Below, one piece after another: positions 58,657 to 64,000 of a DNA stretch of 64,000 nt. The notes beneath the pieces are model-generated. The model did no database searches, was not told where the DNA came from, and saw nothing but the letters and a program-made list of their open reading frames with translations. This stretch comes from Nectonema munidae (lineage: Eukaryota; Nematomorpha; Nectonematoida; Nectonematidae), in NCBI GenBank assembly GCA_030549495.1, contig JAUIRK010000945.1, forward strand, positions 2,005,501-2,069,500, written 5' to 3'. Each line of letters starts with the position of its first letter. Position 1 is the first letter of the stretch. The translations under genes were made by a program, and so were the position numbers.

Positions 58657-58699
58657 GGGGGGGGGGGGGGGTAAACCCCCCCCCCCCCCCCCCCCCCCC
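58657..58699. repeat. G15-taaa-C24 homopolymer hairpin
   Basis: Same site as 28004-28034, but longer and with a four-base spacer between the arms. Confidence 0.7.
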
Positions 58700-59059
58700 T
58701 TCACTAAAAAATTAATTGTAGAAAATTGGCTGAATCATATCCCTTCAAATTTTGTGACTTTTCCTAAAATCGCTAGCTGCATCTTTTGAGACCATTTTCA
58801 TGGTAGTTGAATGACCCCTTCATGTCCAAAACTGTCAATCAAAATAAAAAATTAAAATTTTTCAGCAAAATTTTGACATTATCTGTACTTAACCTTATAA
58901 CTTAGGATCTATATTATATAATACCTTAAAAATTCATATTTATATACAGTTTGGAACGCATAACACTTTATATATTTAATTTTTTCAATAATCATGGCTA
59001 ATTTTTAGAAAATGTCAATTAAAATTTTGAGATCAAAAATATATCTAATAAAATATACC

Positions 59060-59600
59060 TTCAAATTTTACATAAAATATATGTTTTTATACTAAATCGG
59101 TCATGCTGTTTTCATTTCAGGACTCTTTTTTTACATTTAGGATTTGAAAATACCCATAAGTATTAATCAAATTTGCGGTTTACTTCTGAAAATTGTCTCC
59201 AAAAACATTCCTTCACATTTTACATGAAATATATGTGTTATACTAAATCGGCCATGCTGGTTTCATTTCTGGACTAATTTTTTACGTTTAGGATCTGGAA
59301 ATAACTATAAGTGTTAATCAAATTTGCGGTTTACTTTAATAAATTGTCTCCAAAAACATTCATTAAAATTTTACGATGAAATATATGTTTTATACCAAAT
59401 CAACCATGCTGTTTTCATTTCTGAACTCATTTTTCAAATTTAGAGATTTTAAAATATCAGTCAAAATTTGCGGTTTACTTCTAAAAGCTATCTCCAAATA
59501 TATTCTCTCAATTTTACATGAAATATATGTTTTATACCAAATCAACCATGCTGTTTTCATTTTTGAATCCATTTTTTACATTTAGGTTTTGAAAATATGA
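59060..59600. repeat. about four 150-bp tandem repeats, unit 4
   Basis: Counterpart of 28400-28945. The last two units here share the phrase ataccaaatcaaccatgctg exactly (59393 and 59537), where unit 2 has diverged (ccatcatggtg). This suggests local conversion. Confidence 0.6.
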
Positions 59601-60700
59601 ATTGTTTAGCAAGGCCAAGTTTGATATGGAGCGGTGGTAAAAGGACTTTTTCTTTCTGTACCAGTGGAGTAAACTTGACGTTATGACACCCAATTTTGAA
59701 ATATGTTCTTTTTGGCCAGACATTTTCTGTGTAAGGTTTTTCTTTGTCCCTACTGTTCCATAAACAAAGGAAGCAAGGATACTTTGTATATCCGCCCTGC
59801 ATTCCCAAAAGCAAACCAATTATTTTGAAATCTTCGCAAATATCCCAATTATACTTATCATATTTTATCAATTCAAGTAAAATTTTCAAATTTTCATAAC
59901 TTTCTTTAAGTTGTGAGGAATGACCGATAGGTTTTGAGGGATATTTGTTACCGTTATGAAGCAAAACTGCTTTCAAACTTTTTAAGGACGAATCAATAAA
60001 TAAACGCCATTGGTTGGAAAGATGAGATACTCCAATTTCTTCAAACAAACCTGAAATATTTGAACAAAAACACAGAGTATTAGACATAGAATAAAAACGT
60101 GAAAAGTCTTTGTGTCTATGCCTATACTTTGCAATTTTCACTCCTGGAGATAACAAATTCCATTCCTTCAGTCGGGAAGCTAAAAGCTTTAGAGATGATT
60201 TAGTCAAATTCAAATCCTTCACTAAGTCATCGAGTTCGTCTTGGTTAGTAAAGTGATGTTGACTTTCAATGAATTTTATTTGTGTTGGTATCCAAGGCTC
60301 TTCACTATTGACATCTTCATCAGTTACAGAAGTTTGTGGTAAAGATGGAATTGGTAGCTCTATACTATGTAAAACAGGAGCCAAAGAAGAAGGAATGTTT
60401 GGATAAACAAGTTTTTTCTTGTCTGTGGGCTTTTTATACAAATTAAGATCAACCATACAAAAATAGATATCATTGAAATGATTGGTAGGTTCCCTCCATA
60501 CTCTTGGAACAGCAAACGGCATACATTTTCTCATTCCTCTTTACCAGCCTTCCAAAAGTGACTTGCAAGATCCGCAAATCACATGTGGTGCCCAAGATTT
60601 GTCCTGGTCAGCAATGGAAATGCCGAAATATTTTTTATATGCAACAAAGTATCTTGTGTGTGAGGATATGTTGAATTTGACTTGTTTAGAATTTTACATT
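59557..60700 (-). pseudogene. repeat-associated 'WREPTNH' ORF, unit 4 (best preserved)
   Basis: Open for 325 codons from ATG 60534: MRKCMPFAVPRVWREPTNHF, YFCMVD, SRLKEWNLLSPG, FIDSSLKSLKAVLLHNGNKY, MQGGYTKYPCFLCLWNSRDK, LPPLHIKLGLAKQF. After that it runs into the 150-bp tandem repeat, so its natural C-terminus is replaced. The upstream N-terminal part (FNIS...SWAPHVICGSCKSLLEGW, 60700-60545) is separated by the same TAA as in units 2 and 3. Cys pairs (YFCMV; CFLC) suggest metal binding. Function unknown to me. Confidence 0.6.
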
Positions 60701-60712
60701 TTTGCTCTCCAG

Positions 60713-61165
60713 TGGATCTTTATCCCGATTCAAACTACATCACAGGACAAAGTCAGTACTTGGGCAATCAGGTAGATGCACAACAAGCGCGCTTTATGAT
60801 TGGAAGCGAGTTGGATGAAAATAAGCCCCAAGTGCTCCCATATTATCCAGGCTACGATCCCCAAATATCCATTCCTTACTCTCAAGATCCGTTGATCCAA
60901 CAACAAACTCCCAACATTTTCAATTCTAAATTCACAAAAAAAGACCTGAACCCTTCTTTACCGCAAACCCAACCCCAAAACCCTCAAACACAGCACAGGC
61001 AAAGCCGGTACCTCCAACAAGTGCAACAACATCCCCAGTTCATTTCTCCGATCGCCAACAAAGTGGGTTATCAAACGCAAATAGCTGCCGTTGTCCCGAA
61101 CCAAGATCAGTCCCGCGTTCCCGTGGAAATTAAGGAGAACTCGATCTCACAAAGTTCTGTCGACA
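60713..61165 (+). CDS. Q/P-rich protein, last exon, unit 4 (3' end replaced)
   Basis: The acceptor ttttgctctccag ends at 60712. Same unbroken frame as unit 2 through QSSVD, with VPVEIKENSIS where unit 2 has FPVEIKENWIS. It then reads into antisense piggyBac sequence to a stop at 61309. The junction is identical to unit 2, so the fusion predates the unit 2/4 split. Confidence 0.5.
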
Positions 61166-62020
61166 AACATAAATTTCCTACATTTAGAACACTTCCTAGT
61201 GCCTCTTGTTCTAGGTCTACATTCCAAAAATTGAGAAGTATCCTCTTGAAGAACTGCTCTCAGATGCTGGCAATTCTGAAGCAAACCCATAGTAAAAAGG
61301 AAGACTTTTGATAAGCCTAGATTTAGATATCTGACTAATGTTAGTGCGAATGCTCATAGAATTAAAACAAAGCTTTTGTGATAAAATTAAAAAAAAACTT
61401 TTCTACCTCCTTTCTGTATAGGTACAGCATCGCAAGGACAGTTGTGCTTATAAACAACCCATGAATTATAGGCACCTGTATCCAGATGATTTGAAAATAC
61501 CGCGACTGTCCATCTCCTTTATAACTAGTGAAGTCCCTTGACATTCCATTAAAACAATCAACCCGCTTTTGTGTTTATTATACAAAATCAAGCTTTCGGC
61601 GTTTTTTATGTGCTGTGATAAAAACATCTCTATTATGCTGCGATGACAGAACATAAACCGCTTTGAAGTTTTTCCTGGGGTGCCTTTCTGGTATATAAAC
61701 TGAAAGGGAACAACTGCTTGAATAAACAGTTTTACTTAAAAGTAGACATGCAAAGTAAGCAAGTATATCTATCGCTTACAGCAAATTTTTCGTGACAAAC
61801 TTTTAAATCTTGCCACTGGTGATTCTAATGGTTAGAATCTAATTAGAGAATCTAACCTAAATAAAACAGAAAGTCATTGAGCAGTTCTTTTCTATAGTTT
61901 TTCCTCTGTTGGGTAATCTTCACTTTGAAAAATATCAGAAGCATTTGATTCAGAAGTGGATGTATAGACTTCACTTTCTTCGGAGGAGCTAGACGTGAGA
62001 GTAGACGATGAATATTCCAT
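61166..62020 (-). mobile_element. piggyBac relic, internally deleted, unit 4
   Basis: Same pieces as unit 2: MEYSSSTLTSSSSEESEVYT from ATG 62020, LILYNKHKSGL near 61590 and CRPRTRGTRKCSKCRKF at the C-terminal end. Confidence 0.7.
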
Positions 62021-62029
62021 TAGAATAGA

Positions 62030-62736
62030 AGGAAAACAAAAAATATTTGAAAAGTAAAGACAGAGCAAATGAAGAGAATTAGTTATGCTGAACACTGAAT
62101 AGTAGAAGTAGAAAAGAGAAGTAGCAAAGAGATTTTTCCCGTTAGAAAAATGCAAACATTGCGTAATCAGCACGTTTATGGTGGCGCAAAATGATCAATA
62201 AACGGAGAAGAATGAACTCGAAGCGAGTGAGAAATGTATATTATAAAAGTATTTCATAGATAAGATGAAAGTCGTCGATTCCAATAAAATGTAAACAATA
62301 TGTACGTAATGTCGTAACATATGATCACAGTATTTCAGGCAAAGAGGCGCGATGAAACGAATACAAGATAAGTAAATCGATTATAACCAATAGTGAAATA
62401 CACATATATAAAATAACAAAAGCCTATGAAGAATGAACATAATATATCAAGTGGGAGAAAACATAGTGTTGAATAAAATGTGATTGATGATTCCAATAAA
62501 TGGATCATTCGAACTTAAGCGTGTCAAAATCTTAACCCTGCATCCCAAATCCTAAATTATCAACCGAAAGTTTAAAATGCTATATTTTGGTTTTTTCACT
62601 TTGAAAAAGTCAGGATAAATTATTTACAAGTGGTTTATCTAGCTATTTTTGCAAGAAATAACATAATGGAGCTATAGGCTTTTTTCTCCATCAGTGTGTC
62701 CCCGTGTAAGTACAATTTCGTGTGTCCTGCGAAGGT
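62030..62736. other. no gene recognised
   Basis: Counterpart of 31360-32068, including TTAACCCTGCATCCC at 62531. Confidence 0.35.
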
Positions 62737-64000
62737 TCGCATGGCCAAAATATTTTCACTACTTCAATGGCCTTATAGGGCCTCGAGAGGCCATTTTTAA
62801 ATTTTTCAATTTACTTCTCGGATTTTTTTTGGAACGATTCCACGAATTTCTATAGGAATAAAAAAGTTTTTTTCTTTAGAAAAAAAAGTCTATAAAAATG
62901 TTCTATGATGAATATTTTCAATTTAACGCCATCTATTTTATTCTAAAATTTTATCGGCTTTTCATACAATAGTTTTATACTTAATTTTCCCACAAACTTT
63001 TTGATTATAAAATAAATTTGCATATAAAATAAGAGGAGATAATCTTAAATGAAAAAGACAAACTTAAAACGAAAAAGGATGACTTAAAGTGAAAAAGGAC
63101 GAATTTGAAGTGAAAATGCCATATCATTTTTTAAGGTTGAGATAACATTATATTTTTAAAATTAATGTATAAAATTCTAAGTCAAAGGAATTTTTAACAT
63201 TGGCAAAAAAAGCACAAAGTCCGTCAATGGTGTTAGAACAAAAATTCTCCGAAAGTTTCAAAAGCAAATCGTTGAATGTAATTTCCAGAACTTTCTACAA
63301 CTTCAAAGAAAAATTCCAAGTGTAAGCTCTGTAGAATTATGAACTTTCATTTCAGACTTCAGAAGCATTTATCTTTTTTCCATTACACGTGTATAAGAAT
63401 GCGTATATTTAAATTTTCCGATTTCACTTAACTTTTGACTTGAATTGATGAAGGGTATCGATAACATACTTCAGAAAGAATGCACTCCTCATGGGGAAAC
63501 TAAAATAAAAGTAGCACGTTGGAAAATGGCAAATATTTAAATTCCAAAGTAACTTGACTTCCAAAATTCTGACATACGTTTCGCCCTTGGTACTCAAATA
63601 AAATACCATATGTGAAAATCATATACAAAGAACGTGAGCTACCGAGCTATTGCGATTATACAGAAAAAAAATGATAAACAGGCAGTTTAATTTAAGATCA
63701 CTAAAAGGCCTACTCAGATCTTTTAGGGAAGAGAGACTCCATAAATCGAAAAAGTTTTGTTTCTTCACTTACACAGTGTATACACTAAAATTTAGGCAGT
63801 ACTTGTAGTTGAGATTTGGGGGAGATATAAGAAAGAAACATGATAAAAAAAGTCAAAAAAGATGAGACTCAACTTCCAAGTTTGCCAAAGACTCGATCAA
63901 TGTCCAAAAAAGGAAATTTGGTTAATGCCCAAAAGTTGGTGCAAAGGAAAGGGAGAGAGATATGTAAAAAATGTCTTTTATGTAACTTTCTTGAAATGCA
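62737..64000. repeat. segmental block, unit 5 (cut by window end)
   Basis: Collinear with 32069-33310 and 49970-51230, including the 20-bp tandem leader (63045-63120) and the NLVNAQKLVQRKG stretch at 63910-63960. At the usual distance the next pseudokinase would lie about 1.4-2.5 kb past the window end. Confidence 0.85.

Noticed and set aside
63424-63609. 61-codon minus-strand frame, also at 32759-32944
   Set aside because: Conserved only as part of the block; no start context, domain or consistent frame in unit 2.
1-64000. LTR retrotransposons, endogenous viruses or Polintons
   Set aside because: No paired long terminal repeats, protease/integrase order, capsid or envelope signatures were seen; all RT signals belong to LINEs.

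Overview
The window looks like AT-rich nuclear DNA of an invertebrate animal. There are no operons, ribosome binding sites or dense ORFs. Coding pieces are small exons behind pyrimidine-rich CAG acceptors, with AATAAA signals after stops. The rest is crowded with animal-type repeats: LINEs with endonuclease and reverse transcriptase, piggyBac, Tigger/pogo and hAT DNA transposons, tRNA-derived SINEs and MITEs. Two transposon-like protein families typical of arthropod and cnidarian repeats are also present. An arthropod, possibly a crustacean, fits best; this is an inference from repeat content only.

The main structure is a segmental array. One block carries an intact 368-codon gene on the minus strand, at 4564-5670, 21959-23065, 34738-35844 and 52605-53711. 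The blocks run 3781-6419, 19583-23812, 32069-36596 and 49961-54470, and a fifth begins at about 62737 and is cut by the window end. Spacing alternates (17.4, 12.8, 17.9 and again 12.8 kb) because two unit types alternate. Units 1 and 3 share a piggyBac relic after the gene and a frameshifted Q/P-rich exon. Units 2 and 4 share a truncated LINE, a MITE, a SINE, a G/C homopolymer hairpin, a 150-bp tandem repeat and a Q/P-rich exon fused to a piggyBac relic. A unit of about 30.2-30.6 kb, itself a tandem pair, therefore seems to have been duplicated.

The 368-aa protein reads as an AGC-type (PKA-like) protein kinase fold that should be catalytically dead. It keeps a glycine-loop remnant, the ATP-site lysine, the aspartate of DFG and an AGC C-tail motif. 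It has lost the HRD aspartate, the catalytic-loop lysine, the DFG glycine and the whole activation segment. All four copies have exactly the same length with no stop or indel, while non-coding neighbours differ by many indels.

Each unit also holds a plus-strand exon of a Q/P-rich protein, 6 to 11 kb beyond the pseudokinase and pointing the other way. Units 2-4 hold a Lys-rich coiled-coil exon. Small exon-like pieces lie 3' of the pseudokinase. Most of these companions are broken in at least some copies, so the pseudokinase is the only gene intact in all four units.

Region by region: 1-3780 decayed transposase-like gene, hAT fragment, foldback repeat with nested SINE. 3781-19582 unit 1: pseudokinase, piggyBac relic, LINE-A, hAT relic, Q/P-rich exon, nearly whole piggyBac, old LINE-B. 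19583-32068 unit 2. 32069-49960 unit 3, with a Tigger element and two SINEs. 49961-62736 unit 4. 62737-64000 start of unit 5.
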